Shown here: positions 8,097 to 16,532 of the stretch, one piece after another
Position numbering within the stretch: the stretch's first letter is position 1
Layout of the letters: every line of letters starts with the position of its first letter
DNA from: Saccharicrinis sp963667815
GTDB lineage: Bacteria; Bacteroidota; Bacteroidia; Bacteroidales; Marinilabiliaceae
Length of the DNA stretch: 64,000 nt
Strand: one strand, 5' to 3'
NCBI GenBank assembly: GCA_963667815.1
Contig: OY764021.1
Made by a program: the position numbers and the translations under genes
Notes under the pieces: generated by a model
Told to the model about the DNA's origin: nothing
Database searches by the model: none
What the model saw: only the letters and a program-made list of their open reading frames with translations

Positions 8097-9581
8097 TTAC
8101 TTAATTTTTAAATAACTATTTACATCCCATTCCAACTCTTCATCAATATCAACATCATAATTTTCAGGAACCGTAAAAACTACCTGGATTTTTTGATCGC
8201 GTATTTTTGTTCCTTCCGTTAATGTAAAAATAGGATCAATGTAGATAACAGAATCTTTTTGTATCCAGAAATATTCTATATGATCGCAATTTTCACGGGC
8301 TTCTCTATCACTTGAACCTCTTGCTGATTTTTTAATGGTAACTTGAAATTCCGGTCCTCGCTTAATTTCTATTTTAGGATCTCCCTCTACATATACTTTA
8401 TCATCCGAAGCATAAATATCCAGGCGGTTGATTTCAAATAAACGTTCCTTAGTTTCAGGAATAAAATCACTTTCATTTGATTTAAAATATATGGTTTGTG
8501 ATCTTGGCTCTTCCAATTGTACTTTCGAGTATTTAGCCTCAATATCAGAATAATTTTTAGCTACTTTAGCAGAAGTATAAGCTAACATTACCCATCCTCC
8601 AATCCATATTACAACAGAAAATAAAGCAATGATACCCACTCGTGTTTTAAACTTAAATACCATTTTAAATCCAATTAAAAAAAGTATCAATAGTGGTATA
8701 CCTGTTATAATTAAAACTGATATAGTTCCCAGTGTAACCTCCTGTGGATATAAAAAGTAACCTGGAATTGAAGTATATAAATCTCCCACATTAGAGAAAT
8801 CAAACAAAGTATAACCTACAGTAAAAGCCAAAATAAGTGCCACCAAAGATGCTAAGGCACTTACCATTATTACTATTCCTATAGCTCCTGCTATAATACT
8901 GATAAACTTCCGTAAAGCATATCCCATTTTATCTGTGGTTTCTGAAACATCTTTATTAATAGTTTGATAGGTTTTAGACTTAGTAAATCGTTCACTGATA
9001 TCTTTATATTCATTTTTTAAATTTTGCTCCCACTTTTCATATCCGGCAGGACCTTTCATTTCAAGTTTTTGCTTGATAGTAACAGCTTTGGGCATTACAA
9101 TCCACAAAATAACATAAGGCAAAAGCGAAGAACCATAAATAATAAAAGCCACTAAAAATATAGCCCTAAATACAATGGGATCAACATTAAAATACGCTCC
9201 TAATCCACCACAAACACCTCCAATTATCCGATTATCCGGATCGCGATACAATCTTTTACTATAGCCGGCATTAGATTCTTGATTCGTTTCTTCCTTTGAC
9301 TGACTTCCAACCTCTTCCTCATCAACAATATCCTGAGGCTCGCCCATTGTTTTTATCACCTCCTCAACATTGGCTAACGTTATTACTTCATCAGCAGAAG
9401 GATGACTACTTCTAAAAATTTCGGCTATGCGAGATTCAATGTCTGCAATAATTTCCTTAGCTTCCTCTGCATCGGAAAAACTTCGCTCTATTTTATCCAG
9501 ATATTGACTCAATCTGTCGTAAGCATCCTCTTCAATATGAAAGGCATATCCGTTTAAATTTATATAAATTGTCTTTTTCAT
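8097..9581 (-). CDS. PspC-domain membrane protein, long form
   Basis: 494 residues. The N-terminal cytosolic part (1-105) is shared with the second PspC gene of the operon: a TIYINLNGYAFHIEEDAY strand pattern and the helix EIIADIESRIAEIF. The PspC domain (~108-172) follows with KRLYRDPDNRIIGGVCGG and a hydrophobic helix pair. After that come a linker (~175-225), three or four more membrane helices (~230-345) and a periplasmic C-terminal beta-rich part (~365-494). PspC proteins sense inner-membrane stress. With PadR upstream, this looks like a Bacteroidota envelope-stress operon. The C-terminal part may act like a bactofilin/DUF4097-type surface, but that is a guess. The ligand is unknown. Confidence 0.85.
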   Translation of the reverse strand: MKKTIYINLNGYAFHIEEDAYDRLSQYLDKIERSFSDAEEAKEIIADIESRIAEIFRSSHPSADEVITLANVEEVIKTMGEPQDIVDEEEVGSQSKEETNQESNAGYSKRLYRDPDNRIIGGVCGGLGAYFNVDPIVFRAIFLVAFIIYGSSLLPYVILWIVMPKAVTIKQKLEMKGPAGYEKWEQNLKNEYKDISERFTKSKTYQTINKDVSETTDKMGYALRKFISIIAGAIGIVIMVSALASLVALILAFTVGYTLFDFSNVGDLYTSIPGYFLYPQEVTLGTISVLIITGIPLLILFLIGFKMVFKFKTRVGIIALFSVVIWIGGWVMLAYTSAKVAKNYSDIEAKYSKVQLEEPRSQTIYFKSNESDFIPETKERLFEINRLDIYASDDKVYVEGDPKIEIKRGPEFQVTIKKSARGSSDREARENCDHIEYFWIQKDSVIYIDPIFTLTEGTKIRDQKIQVVFTVPENYDVDIDEELEWDVNSYLKIK

Positions 9582-9691
9582 TTTATCCTATTTTCTGTGA
9601 TCGTTTTTATAAAACACATCAAAAACCAGTTTGGCTAGTATAAGGTTTATCGTATAAATTGGCTTAAGTTATTTGTATTCTATGTCATACA

Positions 9692-9841
9692 TCAGCAAAG
9701 CATAATAACACTTCCCATTACAAAACCTATTATTTTAATAGCTAGTACCCCTATAAATAAAAATGCGATTAAATAAATTACAATTTTAAATATTGCGCGA
9801 AATATTAAGCCGATGATTAATAATATAATAGCTAATCCCAT
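9692..9841 (-). CDS. 49-residue hydrophobic peptide, translationally coupled to pspC
   Basis: A small frame whose ATG (9841-9839) overlaps the TAA stop of the preceding PspC gene by one base (TAATG), a classic coupling arrangement. The peptide begins MGLAIILLIIGL and ends VIMLC. It forms two hydrophobic stretches (~2-14 and ~19-45) separated by the polar FRAIFK turn, so it should be a membrane hairpin. It fills the 260-base space between the two PspC genes and keeps the operon's direction. I do not recognise a family; a small partner of PspC is an inference. It could also be a degraded 3' piece of the shorter PspC gene, since the longer paralogue has membrane helices in this position. Confidence 0.5.
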   Translation of the reverse strand: MGLAIILLIIGLIFRAIFKIVIYLIAFLFIGVLAIKIIGFVMGSVIMLC

Positions 9842-10656
9842 TACGCCACCTCCATGAAAGACATTAAAAAAAAACCGTGATGGTAATTTGTTGTATAAAC
9901 AAAATTGTCGTTAAAAACATTGATCTGAAATATATTAGCTAATAATGCAGCTCCAACAATTACAGCAATTACAATTACAATATTTCGATCTCTTTTTGTA
10001 AGCCTATTCCACCACGACTCACCTTTACGATACATTTTGGATTCTCTCACCTTTGAAAAGTGCTCTTTTACATCTTCATATTCGTTACGAATTGCCTTTT
10101 CAATATTTTTAATTGTAACATTCTCACCTCTCATTTCCAACTTTTGCGCAGTGGTAATGGCTGCTGGAATAATAATCCACAGCACAATGTACACAGGTAT
10201 TATAATACCGAAACTCAAGAAAGGAAGTATAGCAAAAAGTACTCGTACAAATACAGGATCTGTATTAAAATAAGCTGCAATACCACCACAAACACCACCT
10301 AAAACTCTATTATCTATATCCCTGTATAAACGTTTCTTTTGTTTATAATATTTTTCTTCTGTATGCGATTTGGCTTGTTGGCCTTCAGGAGCCTCTTCAT
10401 CAAAGTCTTCAGGTTGTCCCATTTTTGCAATCACATCTTGTACCATAGCCATATTTACAACTGCATCTTTAGTTTTTAACTTTTCGTTAAACAATTCTGC
10501 AATACGACTTTCAATATCATTAATGATTTCTTTTCCTTCATCTTGATTACCAAAATAGTTTTCTAATTTGTCAAGATATTGTCTTAACAAAGCATAAGCA
10601 TCATCATCAATGTAGAAAACGCTACCGCTCAAATTTATGTTAACTGTTTTTTGCAT
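9841..10656 (-). CDS. PspC-domain membrane protein, short form
   Basis: 271 residues, paralogous to the next large gene over its first ~200 residues. It has the same NINLSGSVFYIDDDAYALL start, an EIINDIESRIAELF helix, PspC domain KRLYRDIDNRVLGGVCGG (~109-126), two hydrophobic helices (~135-165) and the linker KLEMRGENVTIKNIEKAIRN. A third helix (~225-245) follows, and then a short tail ending FMEVA instead of the paralogue's long C-terminal region. It starts 14 bases after padR. It is probably regulated by that PadR repressor and acts with the longer PspC in envelope stress. Confidence 0.83.
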   Translation of the reverse strand: MQKTVNINLSGSVFYIDDDAYALLRQYLDKLENYFGNQDEGKEIINDIESRIAELFNEKLKTKDAVVNMAMVQDVIAKMGQPEDFDEEAPEGQQAKSHTEEKYYKQKKRLYRDIDNRVLGGVCGGIAAYFNTDPVFVRVLFAILPFLSFGIIIPVYIVLWIIIPAAITTAQKLEMRGENVTIKNIEKAIRNEYEDVKEHFSKVRESKMYRKGESWWNRLTKRDRNIVIVIAVIVGAALLANIFQINVFNDNFVYTTNYHHGFFLMSFMEVA

Positions 10657-10670
10657 GATATTGACTTTTG

Positions 10671-10997
10671 CTAATTATTATTTATAAATTTTACCGCATC
10701 AACGAGTTCTTGCCATGATGCATCCAACTCTTTTAAAAAGTCCTTACCGCTATTGGTAAGTTCGTAGTATTTTCGAGGAGGACCCTGTGTTGACTCCTCC
10801 CATCTGTATCCAAGTAAACCCGCATTTTTTAATCTGGTTAACAAGGGATATAAAGTACCCTCAACTACAATCATTTTAGCCTCTTTCAACTCAGCTATAA
10901 TATCTGAGGCATACTTATCGCTTCTTGACAAAATAGATAAGATGCAGTATTCTAATACACCTTTTCGCATTTGTGCTTTTGTATTTTCAACCTTCAT
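10671..10997 (-). CDS. PadR-family transcriptional regulator
   Basis: 108-residue winged-helix DNA-binding protein with the PadR pattern: EYCILSILSRSDKYASDII (recognition region), EGTLYPLLTRLKNAGLL, and the wing ESTQGPPRKYYELT. It ends in a short dimerisation helix. It is encoded directly upstream of the two PspC genes, the common Bacteroidota arrangement, and probably represses this operon. The operator is not identified; the promoter at 11271-11303 is the likely target. Confidence 0.93.
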   Translation of the reverse strand: MKVENTKAQMRKGVLEYCILSILSRSDKYASDIIAELKEAKMIVVEGTLYPLLTRLKNAGLLGYRWEESTQGPPRKYYELTNSGKDFLKELDASWQELVDAVKFINNN

Positions 10998-11015
10998 TAT
11001 CTTCTCCCTCCTATT

Positions 11016-11234
11016 TTATAATCGTACCAAAAATTGATTCCCAACTGATAATCCCACATTTTTTGATGTTATGATGGATTGATTTTTATTGTACTCTTCC
11101 ATATCGCATGATTTGAGTTCATCCGATTTATTAATATCACAAATGTTAATTGGAGCAATTGCAAGCATAGCAGATACAATTACTACTGACAGTGATACTA
11201 CCAAACAATTTTTTTTAATTTCAATTCGTTTCAT
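11016..11234 (-). CDS. small exported protein of unknown function
   Basis: 72 residues. A basic start (MKRIEIKKN) and one hydrophobic helix (~10-28, CLVVSLSVVIVSAMLAIAP) look like a signal peptide or anchor. The rest is polar and contains two Cys (residues ~32, ~43). It opens the PadR-PspC operon: it is 18 bases upstream of padR and ~30 bases downstream of a promoter-like site. No family was recognised. It may be a real small sensor protein or only a leader. Confidence 0.5.
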   Translation of the reverse strand: MKRIEIKKNCLVVSLSVVIVSAMLAIAPINICDINKSDELKSCDMEEYNKNQSIITSKNVGLSVGNQFLVRL

Positions 11235-11270
11235 AACACAATACCTTTCTTAACATTGTTGTTTGTATTA

Positions 11271-11303
11271 CAAATATATGTCTTTTATTAGGTACTATGC
11301 AAT
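11271..11303 (-). promoter_or_regulatory. Bacteroidota promoter of the PadR-PspC operon
   Basis: Read on the minus strand: ATTG (11303-11300), 21 bases, TATATTTG (11278-11271). This is an excellent -7 box TAnnTTTG and places the start site near 11264, ~30 bases before the 11234 ATG. Confidence 0.6.
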
Positions 11304-11461
11304 ACACACTACTATATTTTTTATAATTATTTTTAGACAAAACACATATATACCTCACATTCTGATCATTAACTACATCCTCAAAATCTATAAAAATCCA
11401 ACATGTTTATCATAATATTTTAAAACAGCGTACAATTATACAGTGTCCTGACATCCATAAA

Positions 11462-11497
11462 CAAAAAAAGAAGGTGCCTAAACAGACACCTTCTTCT
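11462..11497 (-). terminator. terminator of trpS
   Basis: Stem AAGAAGGTG (11468-11476) / CACCTTCTT (11487-11495), followed on the minus strand by a T run. It lies just after the trpS stop. Confidence 0.85.
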
Positions 11498-11520
11498 CCT
11501 ATATTGTATATTGAATAAAC

Positions 11521-12510
11521 TTAGAACTTCTTTATTCCAATAATTTCTCTTACTTCTTTAAGTGTTTTTGCCGCACTAGCCTGAGCTTTTTCCTGACCCA
11601 TTTTAACCACTTTACTTAAATATGCTTCATCGGCTTTAATTTCATTTACTTTTTCACGAATAGGCGCTGTAAATTTCACAATATCTTCAGCTAATTGCTT
11701 TTTTAAATCACCATATCGAATTTCGCATGAAGCAAATTTATCTTTAAAATATTGAATTGTATCTGGAGTAGAAACCACATCCATTAAGGTAAAGAGATTT
11801 TGAATTGGTTCTGTCATAACCGAGTTTGGTTCTGTTGGACCACTATCTGTTACGGCACGCATTACTTTTTTAGTGATAGACTTTGGTTCTTCAACTAAGA
11901 AGATTCCATTGTTATCTGATTTACCCATTTTACCTGATCCATCTAAACCAGGAATCTTAATCAGTGCCTCACCATAGTTAAAAGATTGAGGAATTTTAAA
12001 ATATTCCTGCTTATACATATGGTTAAAACGAGTAGCAAATTTACGAGCCATTTCCATATTTTGCTCTTGATCTTTACCAACAGGTACTTTATCTGCCTGA
12101 TGAATAATAATATCAGAAGCCATCAACACAGGATAAGTTAACAATCCGGCATTTACGTTATTGGGTTGCTGACGCGCTTTATCCTTAAATGATGTTGTTC
12201 TTTCTAACTCACCTAAGTAAGCATTCATGCTCATTAATAAGCTTAATTCAGCTATTTCAGGAACATCACTTTGAATATATATTGTTGATTTTTCAGGATC
12301 CAAGCCACAAGCCAGGTATTCTGCTAAAACCTGTCGAACACTATTATGCAAATCTCCCGGGGTTGGATGCGTTGTTAAAGAATGATAATCTGCTATAAAG
12401 AAATAACAATTGTACTCATCCTGCATTCTTAAAAAGTTCTTTACTGCTCCAAAATAATTTCCCAGGTGTAAATTACCTGTAGGTCGTATTCCACTTACTA
12501 CCGTTTGCAT
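11521..12510 (-). CDS. trpS: tryptophan--tRNA ligase
   Basis: Class Ic aminoacyl-tRNA synthetase charging tRNA-Trp, 329 residues as usual. The HIGH-type motif is PTGNLHLGN (~11-19), with GNYFGAV following. The KMSKS-type loop is GKMGKSD (~193-199). The tryptophan pocket segment PVLMASDI lies at ~126 and VPVGKDQEQNMEMARKFA at ~142. It is a single-gene unit with its own terminator. Confidence 0.97.
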   Translation of the reverse strand: MQTVVSGIRPTGNLHLGNYFGAVKNFLRMQDEYNCYFFIADYHSLTTHPTPGDLHNSVRQVLAEYLACGLDPEKSTIYIQSDVPEIAELSLLMSMNAYLGELERTTSFKDKARQQPNNVNAGLLTYPVLMASDIIIHQADKVPVGKDQEQNMEMARKFATRFNHMYKQEYFKIPQSFNYGEALIKIPGLDGSGKMGKSDNNGIFLVEEPKSITKKVMRAVTDSGPTEPNSVMTEPIQNLFTLMDVVSTPDTIQYFKDKFASCEIRYGDLKKQLAEDIVKFTAPIREKVNEIKADEAYLSKVVKMGQEKAQASAAKTLKEVREIIGIKKF

Positions 12511-12668
12511 AATATATTACTCTTTTATATGTATCTTAAAATTTTGACGTACAAAAATGCCACTTTTTTTCTTAAAAATTGATTTAAAACAGAACTAATT
12601 TGTAGGAATATAAAATCAACAGAAGAATAAAAGTTTATAATTCGTAACTACTATCATAGGATAGAAAT

Positions 12669-12708
12669 CAAAAAAAAGAAGCTATCCTTATAAAAAGAAT
12701 AGCTTCTG
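12669..12708 (-). terminator. terminator of the coiled-coil lipoprotein / barrel operon
   Basis: Stem AGAAGCTAT (12677-12685) / ATAGCTTCT (12699-12707), followed on the minus strand by seven T. Confidence 0.8.
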
Positions 12709-12731
12709 AAAACTTACATCTGGAACTTATT

Positions 12732-13544
12732 TTAAAATTTAAATCCCAGCTTTAATATAGGTTGCGCAAGAAAAGATGTTACATGAGACACTCCACTCTG
12801 TGCCTCCATTCCTTGCTGATGAAAAATACTCTTTGCATTATACATGTATGACGCAGCTTTTATCTCCACTCCCAGAAAAAAACCTTCGGCCAGATAATAA
12901 TCTACTCCTGCAACTACACTTCCTCCAAAGGCATACGCTTCTCCTCTTCTTATATCATAAGAAGAAATAACTTCTCCAGAATTATCTAATCCTCTATATC
13001 CATCAAATATTTCCATTTGGGCATATACAGTATTTCCCTGAATTCCTACAAATGGAAATAAACGAGCTACTTTTGTTTCAAAATAATAATCCATTCCAAA
13101 GTCTGCATAAAACTGCTTAGTAGTTTTTCCATCCTGATAGGCAAAGTTTGGAATTGATGTTCCCGGAAAAGTTGCATCAATATTTACACCTGTAACATAA
13201 TCCTGCGAAGGTGTACTTGTTATCATTCCACTACCGTCTAATCGCAATGCTAATTTTGACGACAGAAAATATTTGAATTCAAAACCTATTGCATTAACAA
13301 TATCATTATTACTTGAATTTCCATTCATTGAGTAAATATAAACCGGTTGCGACATTGAGGTAGTCTCAGAAACTGTCCCTTGATTTACTTCATAACTTGT
13401 TAATGTACCGTAATCTACAGCCTTCCCCAAACGAAGCGAAATTTGCTTATCTCCTCTTTCAGGTCCAAAGCTCTGAGCTAAAGAATGATGGAAGAAACTA
13501 CCAGATATGGTCATTATTATAAATGTTATTAATATTCTCTTCAT
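12732..13544 (-). CDS. outer-membrane beta-barrel protein
   Basis: 270 residues from the ATG at 13544, which begins MKRILITFIIMTISG, a clean signal peptide ending near SLAQS. The frame is open back to 13604, but the extra 20 residues would precede the signal. The mature part alternates aromatic and polar strands (KFYADFGMDYYFETKV, AFGGSVVAGVDYYLAEGFFLGVEIKAA) and ends in the phenylalanine-terminated strand ILKLGFKF, as in outer-membrane porin-like barrels of ~10-12 strands. It lies 76 bases downstream of the large coiled-coil lipoprotein and shares its terminator, so the two are probably co-expressed and may interact. The specific function is unknown. Confidence 0.78.
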   Translation of the reverse strand: MKRILITFIIMTISGSFFHHSLAQSFGPERGDKQISLRLGKAVDYGTLTSYEVNQGTVSETTSMSQPVYIYSMNGNSSNNDIVNAIGFEFKYFLSSKLALRLDGSGMITSTPSQDYVTGVNIDATFPGTSIPNFAYQDGKTTKQFYADFGMDYYFETKVARLFPFVGIQGNTVYAQMEIFDGYRGLDNSGEVISSYDIRRGEAYAFGGSVVAGVDYYLAEGFFLGVEIKAASYMYNAKSIFHQQGMEAQSGVSHVTSFLAQPILKLGFKF

Positions 13545-13620
13545 ATTATTAGGCTTATTTTTTAGGATACAATATTTAAACATTGCCGGAGATAACTCCG
13601 GCATTTTAATTTCCTAAATA

Positions 13621-15636
13621 CTATTCGCCTAACTCGGCATCAAGAAGAGCTTTTAAATCATCAACAATAGCTTGAGCTTCTGTTTCAGATTCCTCTGCTG
13701 CTACTAATTGTTTTTGCAAATACTCTAAATATGCTGCGGCATTAGTCAAAGCAATATCATACTGCACTGATTCATCAGATAATTCAGCGATAGATTCATT
13801 AATATCTTCTAATGCATCCACTAAATCTTCAACAATACCTGTTGTATCATCTTGTAATAAAATTTCAAGGATGTTTTCAGCTTCGTCTAACTGAACTTCT
13901 AACACTTCTAACTCATCCAAAATTGCATTATAAGTATCTTTTGCTGCAACCCAACTATCTTTAGCAGTAAAATAAGGAACCTTTAAAGCTTCTACCTCAG
14001 TAAGTGTTCCATTTTTCTCTGTTTCCAAATACAAGATATAAGCTTCTACGATTGTGATCTCAATTTCATAATTTTCAATCTCAGCTTCGTAAGCAGCTTT
14101 ATCACCTTCAAGTTCCGCCATTAAAGCTTGAATGTCACCACCTACTATTTCAGCCTCATTGGTAGTAATAACACCTCCATAAATATTATTTAAAACTGAA
14201 CCATCGATCGCTTCGGTTGCATTAACAATATCAGCAAGGTTAATGTTATCATTGATAAAATCACTGTATGCTTTCCATGCATCATTACGTGCATCCACAG
14301 CATCTTCATAAGCTTGTTCCGCAGCATCTGTTGCATCTGATAAATTTCCTTCTACCGATGTGTCACCTCCGGTATAAGTTTCTTCCTCAAGTTTAGCAAT
14401 ATTCCATGCTTGCAATAAATCTACTAAAGGCTCCTCAGAATCAACATAAGCTTCATACAAATCATCTAATTGATTTTTATACACATTGTATAAATCCTCT
14501 ACTCTGTCATAAGCTTCATCAATATCATCAATTAGATCCTCATTTTCAGCAATTTTCACCTCATAAAAAGGGATCGAATGGTAAGATCCATCATTTGCAT
14601 AAGCTACTAGATCTGTTAATGAAATTGATGAACCATCAAAAATTTCTATATAAGAAGGATCATTAATAATATCCTCAATATAAAAACCATCAATGTCTTT
14701 TGTACCAACAGAAGCTTCATCTGTAAACCAAGCTGCAGTAGTATGAGCTGCTAATGCATCATTATAGGCTTCAAAGGCTTCTTGCATTTCCTCATAAGCA
14801 ATTTCATAAGCACTTTTTTGGTTTACTGCTTCAATTGTTTTTGTCTCAATTTCATCCTCAAAAGTTGAAACCTGAGCAGTTGCAGTTGCAATAGCTTCGG
14901 CATTGTCGCCTTTTGCCTGATCAATTAGAGTATTAACAGTTGTTGCATAGGCTGTCATCCATGTAATTTGCTTATCTAACAAATCTTTTTTGTTAGATAT
15001 ATACTCTACAAAATTATCATTGATACCATCTCCATCTTCATCGTTGAAAACAATACCGTTTTCAACATCTCCAACATAATAAGTTGCTTCGGCAATTTTT
15101 GAACTCCAGCCTAAAACAGTTTGCTGAACTTGACTTAATTGATCTAACGCATCTACATATTGTTCATAATAAATTTGAGCCACCGACGAAACATCTTCAC
15201 CTGCACCTACGATTTGAGCTGCTAACTCCTGAAGTGCTGCTTCTAGTTCCATTTTTTGATTAGCGAGAAGAGTCTCTGTTTCTGCAATAGCTATTTGCAA
15301 TTCATATTCTGCAGTAGCTTGAATTTGTGCAATCGCAGCTTCATTTTGAGCAATAACTAAAGCATTGTTTGATTCTGCTAACTCATTTTGCAATTCAATA
15401 GCTTTGGCTTGAGCTTCATTCCATGCAGCTGTTGCTTGATCAATTAAAACTTGGGCTTGTGCTAGTGCTGCTCGATTGGCAGCGTCGGAAGTTTCTGCAT
15501 TTGCTTTAGCTAGGATTAGTTCGGCTTGAGCTTCACGTAAGGCTTTAATACCATCCGCTTCTTCATTTTTAATACAGCCTGTAAAGGCTACCGCTGACGC
15601 TAGAGATAGCGCCATGAAAACTTTGTTAATTTTCAT
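13621..15636 (-). CDS. large coiled-coil lipoprotein
   Basis: 671 residues. The N-terminus MKINKVFMALSLASAVAFTGC is a lipoprotein signal with Cys21 as the lipidated residue. Residues ~30-150 are an Ala/Glu/Gln-rich coiled coil of heptad-like ALREAQAEL type repeats. A central part (~150-430) contains NDEDGDGINDN (~205), a DxDGDG calcium-loop type motif, and a GSYHSIPFYEV segment. The last ~200 residues are again acidic coiled coil (EAEIENYEIEI, ILDELEVLEVQLDEA). The pI must be very low. It may form a long periplasmic or surface rod. It is followed by the outer-membrane barrel gene. No catalytic domain and no known family were recognised. Confidence 0.8.
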   Translation of the reverse strand: MKINKVFMALSLASAVAFTGCIKNEEADGIKALREAQAELILAKANAETSDAANRAALAQAQVLIDQATAAWNEAQAKAIELQNELAESNNALVIAQNEAAIAQIQATAEYELQIAIAETETLLANQKMELEAALQELAAQIVGAGEDVSSVAQIYYEQYVDALDQLSQVQQTVLGWSSKIAEATYYVGDVENGIVFNDEDGDGINDNFVEYISNKKDLLDKQITWMTAYATTVNTLIDQAKGDNAEAIATATAQVSTFEDEIETKTIEAVNQKSAYEIAYEEMQEAFEAYNDALAAHTTAAWFTDEASVGTKDIDGFYIEDIINDPSYIEIFDGSSISLTDLVAYANDGSYHSIPFYEVKIAENEDLIDDIDEAYDRVEDLYNVYKNQLDDLYEAYVDSEEPLVDLLQAWNIAKLEEETYTGGDTSVEGNLSDATDAAEQAYEDAVDARNDAWKAYSDFINDNINLADIVNATEAIDGSVLNNIYGGVITTNEAEIVGGDIQALMAELEGDKAAYEAEIENYEIEITIVEAYILYLETEKNGTLTEVEALKVPYFTAKDSWVAAKDTYNAILDELEVLEVQLDEAENILEILLQDDTTGIVEDLVDALEDINESIAELSDESVQYDIALTNAAAYLEYLQKQLVAAEESETEAQAIVDDLKALLDAELGE

Positions 15637-16087
15637 TATAAGTTGATTAAAGATTTAAAAATTATAATCCGATTTTCGAATTATTTTCGAGCGGCAAATA
15701 TAGAATTGACTTTGTTATGTTAATATTTTCTTTGACAAAAGGAATATATTTTTAGACAAACAACCCATTTGAGAACATAAATAGTTCAAGTTAAAATTAA
15801 CTATTCAATTTTAACATCAACCTCAAAACATACACTAACCACTCTATTTCAACCTCATAAACAACACATTTCAATATACTCAAAACAAATCACATAATTC
15901 AATCCTCATTTTAACTAAACTATTTATACACATTTACTATATAACATAATAGTTTTCAATTACATTTAATAATTGACATGTAAACACACTTAAATGACTA
16001 TATAAAATAAAAAAAGAGCAGTTAGAGATGTAAAAACAACTCCAATTACTCTTTACTATAAAATATTATAATAGCTTTTTAAATCAT
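15637..16087 (-). other. AT-rich intergenic region, no gene seen
   Basis: 451 bases between the tsaE operon end and the lipoprotein start. It contains the tsaE terminator (16008-16055) and a lone TATATTTG -7-like box on the minus strand (15702-15695), ~59 bases before the lipoprotein ATG, without a clear upstream TTTG. The middle (15770-16000) is AT-rich and shows no open frame on either strand. Confidence 0.6.
16008..16055 (-). terminator. terminator of the porW-porX-tsaE operon
   Basis: Read on the minus strand, a 15-base stem (16054-16040 with 16027-16013) pairs at 14 of 15 positions, two as G-U, and is followed by TTTTTTT. Confidence 0.75.
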
Positions 16088-16516
16088 CTATTCTATTGAA
16101 GAAACCTCAATACTTCGCGACATATCATCCCGTACCGCTACAGTAACATCATATCTTCTTTGTGGTAATAGAGATGATATCTTTTCCGGCCATTCTACAA
16201 AGCAATAGCTATCAGAATAGAAATAATCTTCATAACCTAAGTCAAATGCTTCTTCTTCTTCTTTTAAACGATAGAAATCGAAATGATATACAACATCACC
16301 TCCATCTGTATTATACTCATTAACAATAGCAAAACTAGGACTATTGACCACATCAACCACTTTTAGCTTTTCGCACAGGGCTTGTATAAAAGTGGTTTTT
16401 CCAGCACCCATAGATCCATAAAAGCAAAAAACGCCTGGTTGAGGAAAAGCATTTAAAAACTCATCTGCAACCTCACTTAATTGCTCTATTGTTGGCAATA
16501 TAAAATTCTTTTTCAT
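16088..16516 (-). CDS. tsaE: tRNA threonylcarbamoyladenosine biosynthesis ATPase TsaE
   Basis: 142-residue P-loop ATPase that drives t6A37 tRNA modification with TsaB, TsaC and TsaD. Walker A is GSMGAGKTT (34-42). Family motifs are SPSFAIVNEY, HFDFYRL and FVEWPEK. Length is normal. It starts 16 bases after porX, so it is the last gene of the porW-porX-tsaE transcription unit; the functional link to PorX is probably only positional. Confidence 0.95.
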   Translation of the reverse strand: MKKNFILPTIEQLSEVADEFLNAFPQPGVFCFYGSMGAGKTTFIQALCEKLKVVDVVNSPSFAIVNEYNTDGGDVVYHFDFYRLKEEEEAFDLGYEDYFYSDSYCFVEWPEKISSLLPQRRYDVTVAVRDDMSRSIEVSSIE

Positions 16517-16532
16517 TACAATGTTTATAATA

